Assembly (NCBI GenBank): GCA_020465985.1
Contig: JAANYP010003878.1
Span: 582,001 to 646,000 of the forward strand
DNA length: 64,000 nucleotides
From: Centrapalus pauciflorus
Lineage: Eukaryota > Streptophyta > Magnoliopsida > Asterales > Asteraceae
Direction of reading: 5' to 3'
The notes beneath the pieces are model-generated. The model did not search any database, had not been told where the DNA came from, and saw only the letters and a program-made list of their open reading frames with translations. The translations under genes and the position numbers were made by a program. Of the stretch, positions 35,649-48,125 are shown piece by piece (the stretch's first letter is position 1; every line of letters begins with the position of its first letter).

Positions 35649-36745
35649 ATGGAAAACAAGGTAATTCAAATACACTGTAAATTTTTTTTTTCATATTTTG
35701 CTGTTTCACAATAGTTTTAAAGATTACACATTCTGTTCTCCTAGGAGTTGCAGATAAAGATCAAGGTTGAAGCTGAAGAAGATACCAATGTCACGGTTAG
35801 ACTACCCTGTTACAACAGATATTCAAAGTATCATCATTGTTTACTGTTGCGCTATTTTATTGCTAATTACATTGACCCCCGATCACAGCACCCAATGAAG
35901 GTGAAGGTCGAAACACCACTCGAAAGTAAGGTACGAAACACCACTCGAAAGTAAGGTACGAAACACAAAAGGTCCAGATGAGCCCATGATCCGCGAACCA
36001 CTTTCTCCGGTAAGTGCTGTTTATTAAAGTATTCATCGATAGTCACGCTGGAGTTGAGAATACATGAGTCAGTATAATAAAGTGATACATTATATATTCA
36101 TGCAGACCATCAGATTACAAGTTCCATTTTTCACCTTTGATGATGAGGTACTAACAATGACTTTAGTTTCACGACGGCAACGTGAACCGAAAATTTCTTC
36201 TAATGCCTGCTTGCGTACTTTAGGTTGATATTGAATGGGAAGAAGAAATCATACGGCACGTAGAACACTATGAACAGTGGTTGGCAGAAGAGGAAAAGAA
36301 GGCTAAGGAGGTAATCATATTGTTAATAATGCAAGATGTCGTACCTGGATAACTACCTTTTTTGTGTAACTTTCATCAGGAAGCTGCTAAACAAGACAAC
36401 AATAAAAAGGATACAGGAGACAAATTCGAGGAAGAACAGGTGAGTACCAACATACGGGTGAATAGACTGTATCCAAGTCAAGAAATGTTTACTGACGTAT
36501 CCTTGAATTTTTCGTAAAATAGTTATGGGATACTTCATCAAAAGGCGACCTGGTTGACCAGACCGATAAGGCTCACGAAGAAATCGAGGTATCACGTATT
36601 TTTATTAATAAAAACCTGCCTTAATGCTGCGACATTTAACTTCCTAACTTTGTAGGACGGGTGCATGCAGATTGTGAAGAGGAGAAGTGGTCGTAAACGA
36701 AAAAAAAGTTCCAGATTAATTGCAGACGATGAAGACGAAGTTTAA
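35649..36745 (+). pseudogene. Small acidic intron-rich gene, broken by a 25-bp tandem duplication; unknown family
   Basis: I read eight exons: 35649-35660, 35745-35795, 35889-36009, 36106-36147, 36224-36310, 36380-36439, 36523-36588 and 36656-36745. Every intron is GT-AG, 70-100 bases long and phase 0. All exons except the third are multiples of three. Exon 3 (121 bases) contains GAAACACCACTCGAAAGTAAG twice in tandem with a 25-bp period; the second unit shifts the frame to a stop at 35952-35954. As it stands only about 42 residues are readable. Exons 2 and 3 encode KIKVEAEED and MKVKVETP, each fitting the SUMO-acceptor consensus (hydrophobic-K-x-E). Later exons encode a Glu-rich helix and a basic GRKRKKSSR segment before an acidic end. 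I do not recognise the family. An alternative is that the duplication is a sequencing or assembly error and the gene is intact. Confidence 0.6.
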
Positions 36746-37830
36746 CATGCAGAAGAACGATCTACAGTTTATAATCTGACTTTGCTTTCCGTTTCAGATC
36801 TTCAGTTTCCATTTTCTCATTATTTAATGTACTAGGAATATATGATTTGTCAGACTTTTAACTTTATATGTAACTATGAATGAATGCACGTTTCTACATT
36901 GTCGGATGTCAAGTACCTTTTGTGGGTATTGATTTAAGTCATATGAATTAATAATATATACTTGGTTTACAACAATTAACGCATGTGCATACGCCATGCA
37001 AGCATACACGTTATTCCAACAACTCTTCGATTTTTCTCATACAAGTTATATTTTTATCCTCATCGTATTATAACAAACCATATTTGATATTAGCCTTATA
37101 GGAACAAACAGAAAACTTTGTATATAATCAGACTGCGGTTGGTTCATAGAATAATTCCTTATGCTGCATATGATTTTAAAAAAAAAATCACGTACTCAGA
37201 TTATAAATAGTTTACAAAATTTAGACTCAGATTTTGTAGAGTATAATCAAACAAGTCAACATAACATGTCGTGGCTGCAATTACTACACATACGCATGTG
37301 CATATGCCATGCCAGCATACCAGTTAGTTCAACAAGTCATTGATTATCTCACACAGCAAATATATGTATCGTCATTGTCTTGAACCAAAACTCATTTGGT
37401 TTAATATCGGGCAGTTGGTAATTAAAAGTTTTTGTATAATCAGACTTTCGTTCGTTCAGAAAATAATTCCATACCAACAAAACATATGGACTTACAAAAA
37501 AAAAAACAAAATATCGTTACAGAAAAATTGTGAGTAGCAAAGTAAGGCTCTCAACCGCCAGAAACAGATTGTAAATGCTACCAACCGGGTTACGTTATAA
37601 AACGAAGTTGACATTATTAATGTGTTGAAGATGACAGACTAAACACCTCGATGGTCATTCCATGCAGGCAAATTTTTTGCTTTTTAAAATGTGACACTGC
37701 ATCATGTATTATAAATCTTTAACTGTCTCAAACAAATACCCCCAATCATAGAATATTAATGTATGTAAACGAAATCACTTATGTATATTAATATTTGTAG
37801 TTTCCCTAAAAACTCGCCCACTAACCACAC
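36746..37830 (+). repeat. Intergenic with a 313-bp direct duplication
   Basis: GCATGTGCATACGCCATGC at 36981 recurs at 37294, and ATAATCAGACT at 37124 recurs at 37437, both spaced by 313 bases. The duplication is diverged. No gene seen between the first and second small genes. Confidence 0.7.
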
Positions 37831-37900
37831 TCACCCACGATCTAGAGGTCAGTTTTTCCTGGGCAGTTTATTCACTTCCAAAAAAAACTGTCACGCGACC

Positions 37901-37914
37901 TATATATATATATA
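37901..37914 (+). promoter_or_regulatory. Putative TATA box, second small gene
   Basis: CTATATATATATAT stands about 48 bases before the ATG at 37950. Upstream GCCCACTA (37816) and CTAGAGGTCAG (37842) recur almost unchanged before the gene at 39891 (39733 and 39756). Confidence 0.5.
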
Positions 37915-37949
37915 CATATTGGTACCTGCTGTAAACATCCAAACGAACG

Positions 37950-38648
37950 ATGACTACCAACAACTCAAGGACCTCATCAAATGACCAAAATGATTCGCAA
38001 CCATCACCGCATGGAGAAAATGTCAATGGAGTTAACACGCCTACAAATGTTGACGATGTTCTACCAAAACCAGTCATCGTAAGTCTATTTAGATTGAAAG
38101 TACTTTATTTTTTTTGTTATTATGTGTTTCCTCTGTTAACGCTGCGTTTTATTTCTACAAAATCATGAAGGAGCGTGAATCCCCATCGCCAACTACCAGC
38201 GCTGCTCTAGAGTTTATTGATCGACACGTATTCAGCGATTCCGATGCCGATGAGGAGACACTTGAAGCCTATTTAGATAACGTATGTAAAAATGCTTTTG
38301 TCCATCCGTATGTTCACTGTTTTTTTTGGTAACGTGGTAATACTTATATTGTGTTCACAGGTAGGTCCAGATATAGAAGCGACACTTATGGCATCAATAG
38401 TTTACCTTGAAAAGCGACAAAAGCGAATCAACAATCGCCGTCAGCTATTATCAATTGACTCATCTGACATAGTCATTGTATCAAGTGACGATGAGGCACA
38501 TGACGAAGAACAGCCAAATGAACCCCCGGGAGACTCATCTACATTCAAACGGCGTAGGGTGTCCGTTTTCAATGGAACCAAAACATATAATTATAACTTG
38601 GATAGCAACAAAGATGAGAAGGATGGACCTGACGCACCAACAGTTTAA
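37950..38648 (+). CDS. Small acidic three-exon protein with a SUMO-interaction-like motif; unknown family
   Basis: Exons are 37950-38078, 38171-38281 and 38361-38648, joined by two phase-0 GT-AG introns, giving 175 residues. The first exon is Asn/Ser/Pro-rich and probably disordered. Exon 2 is acidic (FSDSDADEETLEAYLDN). Exon 3 has a basic helix (YLEKRQKRINNRRQ), then DIVIVSSDDEAHDEE: a short hydrophobic stretch followed by Ser and acidic residues, the layout of a type SIM. The tail has a KRRR segment that could be a nuclear signal. The acceptor of exon 2 (ATCATGAAG) lacks a strong pyrimidine tract, so that boundary is less certain. It lies between two genes of similar design, and its exon 3 resembles exon 3 of the gene at 39891. 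No enzyme domain is visible. Confidence 0.65.
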
Positions 38649-39730
38649 CAGCAGCCTACTTGTGTTTCATTTTATTCGCTTACGTTGCTATTTTGTTTGC
38701 CTACTTTTTTACAAGAATGTATATTCAACTCCCTGTTTTATTTGAAAATGGTGATGCCTTCTTCACGTTAATTGCCATTTCTTTGCACACATTTATAATT
38801 GTTATAAGTATAACATACAAGTAATCTGAACGATTGTGAAATGTTTTTGCAAACATATCTGCTGGCTCAGAATAGTAAGAGCCATATCAAGCACCATTTG
38901 AGAACTGCCATGGCTGCAAAATCAAAGATGTCCACATTCTCAGGCTTTGTTAACTTGAATCAACTATTATTTACCTAATAACCATCTTGAATTGCCCAGC
39001 CAAGATACAGTTTATCCCAGATTGTACTCGATTTACTCCTTCAATTAAATAGTTTTCATCACAGCCTTAACATATCATTTACATAGACGGTATACGTGTT
39101 TTAGTTGTCTGTTTACTTTGCCTTTATTACGAGATCATATTTTAATTTAAAAACAGCAAATGATGTCAATATTTATATCTTTGTTATGGGTTGTATATAA
39201 TAACATACCTACGAATTACAATTTAAGTTGTATGTCCAATTTTCTTCATAGCCCTACAAAATATTGTTAAATTAACACATGCGTGTTGGAACGTATTTGT
39301 TGATGTCTGCTAATGAAATCATGTGGGTTCATGTATTCCAAACTGATCTAACAGTTTCTTTGTGTCCAGTTTTATTTAAGTCACGTTTTTTTATGTGTCC
39401 AGTTTCATAGCCCTACAAAATATTCTTAAATTAACACATACTGAAGTTATTTAATTCACGTTTTTTTATGTGTCCAGTTTCAGTTTCAATCAACTACCCT
39501 ACGTTTCAATTTTTGAAGTAGTTATACCTTTTTATCATATATTTGTTTTCATGCTATAATCTCATCAACTTACAACACCTATATTTAATTTTATATTGTT
39601 ATTTAGAAATTATGTAATATAAGGGTTTTAATAATTGTGATTTCCCTAAATTAAATAAACCGCCAGGAAAAAATGTACTCGTGGATCCATACATTTTTAA
39701 TGTATTCGAAACTGATCTGACAGTTACTTT
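38649..39730 (+). other. Intergenic with locally repeated segments
   Basis: CATAGCCCTACAAAATATT recurs at about 39250 and 39404. ACGTTTTTTTATGTGTCCAG recurs at about 39383 and 39460. CTGATCTAACAGTTTCTTTG at 39341 resembles CTGATCTGACAGTTACTTTG at 39714. The pieces look like fragments of repeated promoter-proximal DNA. No gene seen. Confidence 0.6.
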
Positions 39731-39830
39731 GTGTCCCTACTAGCCCACTACCATCCTAGAAGTCAGCATTACATGCCCACGTTTAAGCAACCCTCACACA
39801 TCAGTTTTCCCTACTAACAGTTTCCTTGTG

Positions 39831-39840
39831 TTATATAAAG
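39831..39840 (+). promoter_or_regulatory. Putative TATA box, third small gene
   Basis: TTATATAAAG stands 51 bases before the ATG at 39891. Upstream lie TTTAAGCAAC (39782) and CTAACAGTTTCC (39814). Confidence 0.6.
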
Positions 39841-39890
39841 CCCAATCATTTTGTTCATATGATCTAGAAAGTAGAAGTAAACAAATTCAG

Positions 39891-40351
39891 ATGGCAAACC
39901 AGCCAACTCGGGATCCTAACGCCCCGCCCAACCAACTCCCATTCGGCCAAGTCAATCCAGACCAGTTGCATGTACGAATTATTAAACACTTTTGCTCTGT
40001 TATTTTTTTTATTGCATATATAATAACCTTACCTATGTTCTAGGCGGATATGGACTCCGGCAACTGGATAAGCGTAATTACGGCGGCATACATATTTCAT
40101 CTCGGTGAAGAACTACTTTTCTGGGTATTTACAGTGGACTTTTTTAACGTTGTCACTTTTAATTTTGTATTCTTATTGTTTTTTTGGGTACCCAGCAAAG
40201 GCAATGCATGAAGCTTCGCAAACGACTTACTAATTTGCAAAACTGGAAATGGGATGAGGTAATAGATGTGTCCTCTGATGATGAGCCAGAAGAATCAGGC
40301 TCAGAATGTTCAACTGGTAGGTCGACAAACAGCAATCACGCACAGGGATGA
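39891..40351 (+). CDS. Small three-exon protein with a SUMO-interaction-like motif; unknown family
   Basis: Exons are 39891-39971, 40044-40124 and 40196-40351, with two phase-0 GT-AG introns, giving 105 residues. Exon 1 is Pro/Asn/Gln-rich. Exon 2 is predicted helical and hydrophobic (WISVITAAYIFHLGEELLFW). Exon 3 opens with a basic helix (QRQCMKLRKRL), then DEVIDVSSDDEPEESGSE, a classic-looking SIM with an acidic/Ser tail. The order basic helix, V-I-x-V-SSDDE, acidic tail is shared with the gene at 37950, so the two are probably paralogues. The ATG is the first after the TATA box. I know no family with this architecture. Confidence 0.7.
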
Positions 40352-43300
40352 AAGTTCTTAGTTATGCATATGTATGGTTTTGTATTATGTAATCGTCTTA
40401 CGTATTAATTTTGTCTATAATGTACTTCTCTTTCTTTTGTAATGTTACTTATGTTGTTCTTGTATCTTTTATAACGTATGTATTGACATTTTAATTCTAT
40501 TAGTACATTGTTTATGATATTTTTATATGTGTTATTTCAGATAAATATCATTGCTTCAGGTTTACTTACGCAACGAATTGGTTTGTTAATAACTATAAAA
40601 CATTCTGCAAAACTAAAAAATTCTTACCCACGTATCCGATTTTTATTACATGCGATTGCGTTGTTTTAAGTTTTATTTTTATGATTTTGTGGTGCAACTT
40701 ATTAGCAGCTAACTTCAATTGAATACGTAAGGTGTTTATTTTGCAATTATTAAACCTACCAACTATTATTTTCTTCATCACAGATAAAACCAAACGGCAA
40801 TATATCTGAATATTTAACGTTCTGTTACGTATGTAAAATATGCATATATGACTATTTATTGATTTGTAGTTATGTGAACTATTTAAACGTGACAATTGTG
40901 TTTACCGATATCAAGTTGAATACACATGCATAATCAGTGTTGGGTAGATTATATCTAAAAGGTCTTAAAATTAAGAAACATTTTTTTTTAAATCACCATT
41001 CAATGGGTATTGTATAGGTGCGACTGGCTAAACAAACTATAACTTACTTTCTTGTACGCCAAGAAAATAATTTTTTTTTACTATTAGTGTCATATTTATT
41101 TAGAAACCATTTTTACTATACATTCCTCATATGATGGTGACCTACAAGAGGGACGCATGCAGTTCAAAAATTCAGAAAACAACATTTAAAACATATTGTC
41201 AACAGTAAACGTAAATTCTACTTCTATAAAATACTTTATTGCTATAAAATAGATAATTCAGATGCTTGTGACCTAAGTGGGAACCAGATGCTATTAAAAA
41301 AGAGAAAAAACAGTTTCTGCAATTTTACTTTCGTTTGATCCAAAAGAAAAACAGTTACCACTTTCAGTTATAAAGCAGTTTTCCACAGATTCAAAATTAT
41401 AAATACCTTACTTGAGGAGACACTACTTTCCTCCTCCATCATTTACACTCTTAAAAATATTCACTATAAAGTAGTATCCTTTGTCAATTTCGAATATCAC
41501 TTTCTGATTATTATGATTTATTTGTTGCTCATATCATATTCATAAAGGTACGTGTCTATTATGTTAATCATTTTGTCTATCTTCATCGATTTTTTACCTC
41601 TATTAGCAGTATACTTTATCAAAATCATTTTTGACTGTTTTAAATCCATCTGAAATCCCTGTATTTACGTTTATTGGATAAATCATTCTTATACAATCTA
41701 AGTATTTCTAAAATTGTTATTTCTATACTTCAATACATTAACTTTCATTAATTACTATGTATCATGTTTAATTAACATTCTAATTGTTGTATACGAGCAC
41801 TTCTACGTTTCAATATTTTTGAAGAGAATTTTCAAAAACCAGATGTATGTTTTCTCACATTTGATATTCGAATGGGATCCCTTTTTTCGTGGTACAAGTA
41901 TTTTTTATTATTTACCGTATTCGGTTGCTATTCTTCAGTTTTCCAATCATTCTTAGAGTTTTATTTGCTTTATTGTATGAATTTAACATTATTACGTATG
42001 ACGCTTTCTTCATCATTCATGCAAACATATGCATATCAAATGTTGTTTTTTTACAACTCAATACACTACCTTTCATTGAATACTGTGTATCATGGGTTAC
42101 TAAACATACTTATTGTTGTTTCACAGCACTTGTACCTTTCAACACATTTCAATTAAAGTTACAAAAATCAAGGTATGCGTTCTGAAATTTGATATTTTTG
42201 GTATCTACGCATATTTTGATACTTATAAAGTATTTTCATTTTCTACCTTTTTTCTTCATATTATGCAGTGTGTTTATCATTTACATCGTTGTATATGTTT
42301 ACGTGCACAATCATTTTAATTGTTGACATATTTAAATTTCGTTTGCAACAATTAATGTTAATTAATTGAGATGCTTTTTTTGATTTGTCATGTAAAAATT
42401 ATTTGCTTTGCCATTTTCTATAAATATCGATCCTGCCTATAGGAAAAAACTACTTCTAAGGAATTAATATTCTTGTGTTCTGTATCTACTCCGAAATGGT
42501 TAGCAATCATACTAATTTAATCGCATGAACCGTCCGACGAGATAATTTTATTCTAACTTATTTATCAGAATGAGGTCAGCATTCCCGTACTATTAAATAG
42601 TATGGTCAAGACCGAATGATGCTATGTTTTAAAACCTATAATTAGACATGGATATAATACGGAACACTAAAGTAGATAGGCAAGGAACTTACGTAGCACC
42701 ATGAGTCCACATGGTGTGTTGTTTGTTGGCGGATGTTGGTGTCGGCCGTTGTCGTCGATTACACATACAAAATATAGGCCTTATTACATGCATTATATGA
42801 ATGAAAACATCTAATCTAATCTAAATACATTAAAAAAACGTGTAAACAAATGTTGCAGCTAAGTATGCAACCTGCAATAAAAGTAAAAATATGTTAGCCT
42901 TTTTTTTTTTGCATTTACAATGAGTAATATATAACGTATATGTGAAATTTGATTACCTTTTGAAATGTTGCTTTCCGTACCCTCCCAAGTTGAACTGATA
43001 ATCAGCAAAGATGTTACACAAGGTGCTTTGTAACATCTTTTTCATCAAAATAGATTTATGATTCTAAATGCAAGGTTTAATGGGACAAAATGCTAACACT
43101 TGAATAAGTTCGTCCCATTGGATTAAATGATGTGCTTATTTACAACAAACCTTCTGTTGCAACTGTAACCATCTAACACCCAAACGTAAACCAACTTTAA
43201 TTTATGACTTATGTATGTTTTACCAGCATATTATAATAAATAAAATCAGGAAAAAAATTTGTTACTTACACACTGTTTTGTTAACTACATAAAAATAAAA

Positions 43301-43655
43301 CTACGTCGAACCTATGTATAGATTTGTTGTCATACAGATCTGTCATCGACTTTACCCATCGATGTATACTGCGGATCTGGACATTTAATATAAAATGCCA
43401 ATAATCTGGATTTATAGTTAGCACACAAACTTTATAACTCATCTGCTATTTTTGTCATAGTAAATGTAACGACTGTGTTCCAAATATACATTACATCGAC
43501 TACAATGTTTCGGGGACTATCCGTATTCAATATTATGTATTGATCATCGTCGATTTTAACGTATATGTACAAAATTTAAACCAATGCATGATTCCTTCTA
43601 AGCAGATGTGAAGCAAGTGATACAACCATGCATGTGTGAAAAACAGTTCGTGTTT
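40352..43655. other. AT-rich region, no gene called; a gene-front-like stretch near 41330-41560
   Basis: At 41397 TTATAAATACC resembles a TATA box. It is followed by a C/T-rich leader (TTTCCTCCTCCATC) and a donor-like GGTACGTGT at 41547, but no coding exon follows. It may be the front of a fourth, decayed copy of the small-gene family. On the minus strand 42780-42690 reads an exon-like stretch ending at a good donor (CTAC, GTAAGT), with no partner identified. Confidence 0.35.
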
Positions 43656-43659
43656 TGTC

Positions 43660-44260
43660 CTTCATAGGCGATAATATTGCCTCTGGCAAATCACTTCTTT
43701 TTTAGAAAATTGTAGATAGGAAAGTGTAAAAGGTGCTTTCATCGATGTGCCGTAAATAACGGACATCTCAGCTTCTGCCTATACTAACATAGCCTTATAT
43801 TAACGGTAATCAAACAACAGATCTGACTCTTTCAAAGCGAGATCTATATTTTTCTTCCCTCTGCCAAATAATATATATTTTTCAAGAAATTGTAGACATG
43901 AAAGTTTTCACAACAGTGATCCATCGCGAAATGCTCCTTCATCGATGTATGGTAAATACACGACATCTCAGGTTTTAGGTATAGTAAAATATCATTATAC
44001 AAACGCCAAACAAACACCAGATCTGAGACTTTCACAGTCAGATCTACATTTTTTTGCCTCTGTCAAGTTGCTTTTTTTTAAGGACATTTTATAAACGCAC
44101 GTGTAGAGTACATTGATCCATCACGAAAAAGGCCTTCATCGATGTACCGTAAGAAAAGGCCATCTCAGGTTAGACACAAGATAACATATCATTTTATAAA
44201 CTTCAATCAAATAGCAGATCTGAGTATTTTAATGTCAGATCTACCATTTCTTTGAAGAAG
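43660..44260. repeat. Tandem repeat, three units of about 200 bp
   Basis: CAGATCTGA followed by AGTCAGATCTACATTT begins at 43818, 44018 and 44215, giving spacings of 200 and 197. CATCGATGTACCGTAA and ACATCTCAGGTT also recur once per unit. Each unit contains two AGATCT palindromes about 20 bases apart. It lies left of a GC-rich segment. Confidence 0.8.
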
Positions 44261-44620
44261 ATAATGGCGACACACACAATTGATGGCAACATCGTCGTCG
44301 ATAGACAACTGGATGTTGCCTTCATCGTTGTGGTACCACCCTAGGAATAGATCTAACGATGGGACGCACGATGCGCCGTCATCATCGCCGAACGACGCAC
44401 GTATTGCACAGCGGTCGTCGGCTAGACGTTTGCTGCCATCGTTCCAAGTAAACAGAACATCTGATATAGAACATCGTAGTGTGTTACCGTATATGTTATC
44501 GACGGTGGCAGATCTATGGTCCGACGGGGATTCGATTCGTCGATCGCCCCAAAAAACGCACTGAAGCCGCTCCGGAGTAAAGGACGGCTTTAGGGTTTCG
44601 GATGACAAAAAAAGGAGCAT
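44207..44620 (-). other. GC-rich segment with a 137-codon minus-strand frame
   Basis: The frame has no recognised domain, and a 94-codon frame runs opposite to it. CG dinucleotides are frequent and the base composition differs sharply from the AT-rich surroundings. It could be a first exon and leader reading toward the tandem repeats, or a captured fragment. I do not assign a function. Confidence 0.3.
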
Positions 44621-44804
44621 GGTGAGCTCAGTTGGCCAACAAACAAAGGTTATATACGAGCGGGTTGCAATTCGGATTCGGATCCCTTAAGGGTCCGCGC
44701 GTTTTGTAGGTCTCGGGTTTATCCGTATGCGATTCCCGGGTCGGGTCTTTCATTATATTCACATTTTGTGTATTTCATTTGCTTATTTACAATGCTACAC
44801 CTTC

Positions 44805-45240
<436 letters not shown>

Positions 45241-48110
45241 TAAACATATTTACCAAATGTACATACTCAATGACATACGTCCACCTTCTTCTTCATTTTT
45301 TTAATTTTATTTTAACTTCATTTAATACCCACTTGCATTCTTCTGGTTTTTCCATTTATTTTCCATTTTTTTCATTTCCAGTTTTTTAAAATGTAACCTT
45401 TTCATAACACACCTTTACCTTAGTGTTACAATTAATTTAACCCGTCTATTTTAATAAATTTTTGGTTATTGCCCTTTCAACCTTTATTATTACAACCTTT
45501 TGTCACACACGTAAAAGTACGCTTTTAATTATACATATGTTTCGATATGTCTTTTAAAACTATTATGTTATGTTTTATTGTATGAAAAACACTTTATTAT
45601 TTAAATTCACAATTCAAATTTCAAATGAAATTGTCGTTTACTTAAACTGTAACTATAAAAAATAATAAAGTAATAATATTTTGATATTAACTGTCATACA
45701 TAACTAACTACAACTATATTTGAAAACAATTTGTTATTCTTATTATAATAAATATATATATTGAAGATATGAATATATATTTGAAATACTGCTACATTAC
45801 AATAAAAATTGAATCAATTTTGTAATGTTGTTGCTTTTGAATTTGAAAACAATATTTACATTATATTAGAAATATTACTTTAATGTAAATTATTATGATG
45901 TTACTCTTTTCATATTTAGATGTGTTTTTAACGATAAATAACTTAAATTCTTGCGTTTATATATAAGAAAATTTTTTTATTCAATGAAATATGAATGAAA
46001 AATTAAATACTTTATGATGGTGAACATAATTTTAAACTAAATATTAATGTACAAATTTTAAGACTGAGAATGGATTTTAAATTGATACATTTACTGTATG
46101 ATTAAACATTTAACCTTTAGTTTACATTTAAAAAATAGAAAATTATTAATCAAATTATTCATGCTATATAAACCTTTTTAGGTCAAATTAGAGTTTAAGT
46201 TATCAAGTATTTAAAATCAATTATTATATAAGTTTTCCTTTAATATTTTAGTTATTAAATTATATAATTAGATTTGAACAGATTTAATTTGATTTAATTT
46301 GATTTAATTTGAATTTATAATTAAGTTTTAATAAATGACATGTCAAGAGGATACTGTGACATGTGCCAATTAAAGTACAGATTAACATATGATGATGTCT
46401 TTACTCATTTATTATTATTTATACTATATATTAGTATTTTAGATTTATGGACACTTGAAAAATATCAAACTACAAAATATAGATATGATATTTATATAGT
46501 GCTTAAAGATAAAGTAAAAGTTGTAGTAGCAGACTAATGAATTTAAATGTATAAAATTATATTGTTAATAAGTTATTACAAAACAACATACTTGATGTTA
46601 TATTAAAAGGATACTATTAAAGAAAAACAATAATATTTGATAGTTTTAAAATGTGAAAATACAACATATTTTAATATAAGTCAAATAGAAAATATAAATT
46701 CTTTGTTTTACTTTTAAACAGAAAGATATTAAGTTTCTTATTATAAATATATTTTGAACTTACTATTTAACATTTTAAAATACTTCTTTTTTCTAAAACA
46801 TAGAGTAAATATGAAAGCATTTTAACTGGATTTTATATATTTCTTAATAATAAGTTAGGAAATTGAAAAGCTAATTATGGCAAAAACAAAATGCGGGAAA
46901 TCCAAAATTTAAAGTGATGAAGGTAACGACATGTGTTATTATATGTTTTCTTTTATTAATATATATAGATCTGGTTTTGTTTACTTTCTGAAATATTTCA
47001 TATACTATGATTATTACTAACAAATGTTGTCATTTTTACATTTCTTGTCATACTTACTTACATTATTTATTTCTTTAGTATTGTAACATCTATCATAATT
47101 ATTTATAGCTTGTGTATATTACTATATTTTCTGTTTTATAAATCATGTCAACTTTATATTTGTTTGGGAATTCCAAGTTAAGTCGGAATGTATTAATGTA
47201 ACCACTATTTAAATGGCAAACAATAAAGTGTTACATTTACATGTATTGATTAGAAATTATATTTCAATGTAAAGGTAATAAGTATCGAATAGTTAAAACA
47301 AAAACGAATAAAGTAGTACATTTAAATTTATTGGTGTATCAATTATTGAAATTGACATAAATAGATATTTAGTTTGAATCCAAACATATTAAACCAAATG
47401 TACTTTAATTATAATGAGTAAACCCGTAGTCTATATATTTTATTTGTAAATTTAGATAAATAAAAGTGTCTTAGCGTGATGACATAATTAGGAAACCATA
47501 TCAAACATACAAATATATACCAATTTAAAAAAATTTGACCCATGAGATAACTAATTATTTGATACTTAAATTGAATATATAATAGGAACGTAAAATAAAT
47601 TACTTTCTTTGTAATGGGATAATTGAAAACTGGATAAACATAAATGGATTTTCTAAAATACTTATATATTACAAAAATAAATGTATACACAATAATAGAA
47701 ATTAATTTCTTTTAATTAGTATAGAAAATATAAAGAAAACAAATAATTTGTGAGAAGGACTAAAACCGATATTGATTTACATCGTTGGGGAACCAAATAT
47801 GTTATTGACATAAAAGGGAAAACAACCGTTTAAAAAAGTTATGAGAAAGAGGGACCCTTTTTGCAGATAAATTGTCTTTTTATAGACTACTCATGTAAGT
47901 TTTATAGCTCGGGGACCATACCCATAAATGTCATCATCTCACATTGGGCATTTATGTAATTCTGTCTTATTACAGTACAAAAGTTTATATGACTTTAGAG
48001 AATTTATAAATGTTTACGATTGAAATATGTTGGTTGTCTTCTTGTGTTGTCGTATTGAATCATTGTATCTATGTATGTCAACATTTGTCATATGTTTTTC
48101 TTATATCATG
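45241..48110. other. AT-rich intergenic DNA
   Basis: Nothing coding recognised in nearly 3 kb. GGGGACCATACCCATAAATG followed by GGGCATTTATGTAATTCTG at 47911-47966 resembles the ends of the MULE at 11682. A splice-acceptor-like TGTTGTAG at 48109-48116 suggests an intron in the leader of the next gene. Confidence 0.5.
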
Positions 48111-48125
48111 TTGTAGTTCATTACG

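Noticed and set aside
41714..42319. Several overlapping 68-98-codon plus-strand frames
   Set aside because: Phe/Tyr/Leu/Ile-rich chance frames in TTT/ATT-rich DNA; overlapping frames have equal claim.
46340..46537. 65-codon plus-strand frame in the AT-rich region
   Set aside because: Isolated, Ile/Leu/Tyr-rich, no promoter or neighbours; expected by chance in such composition.
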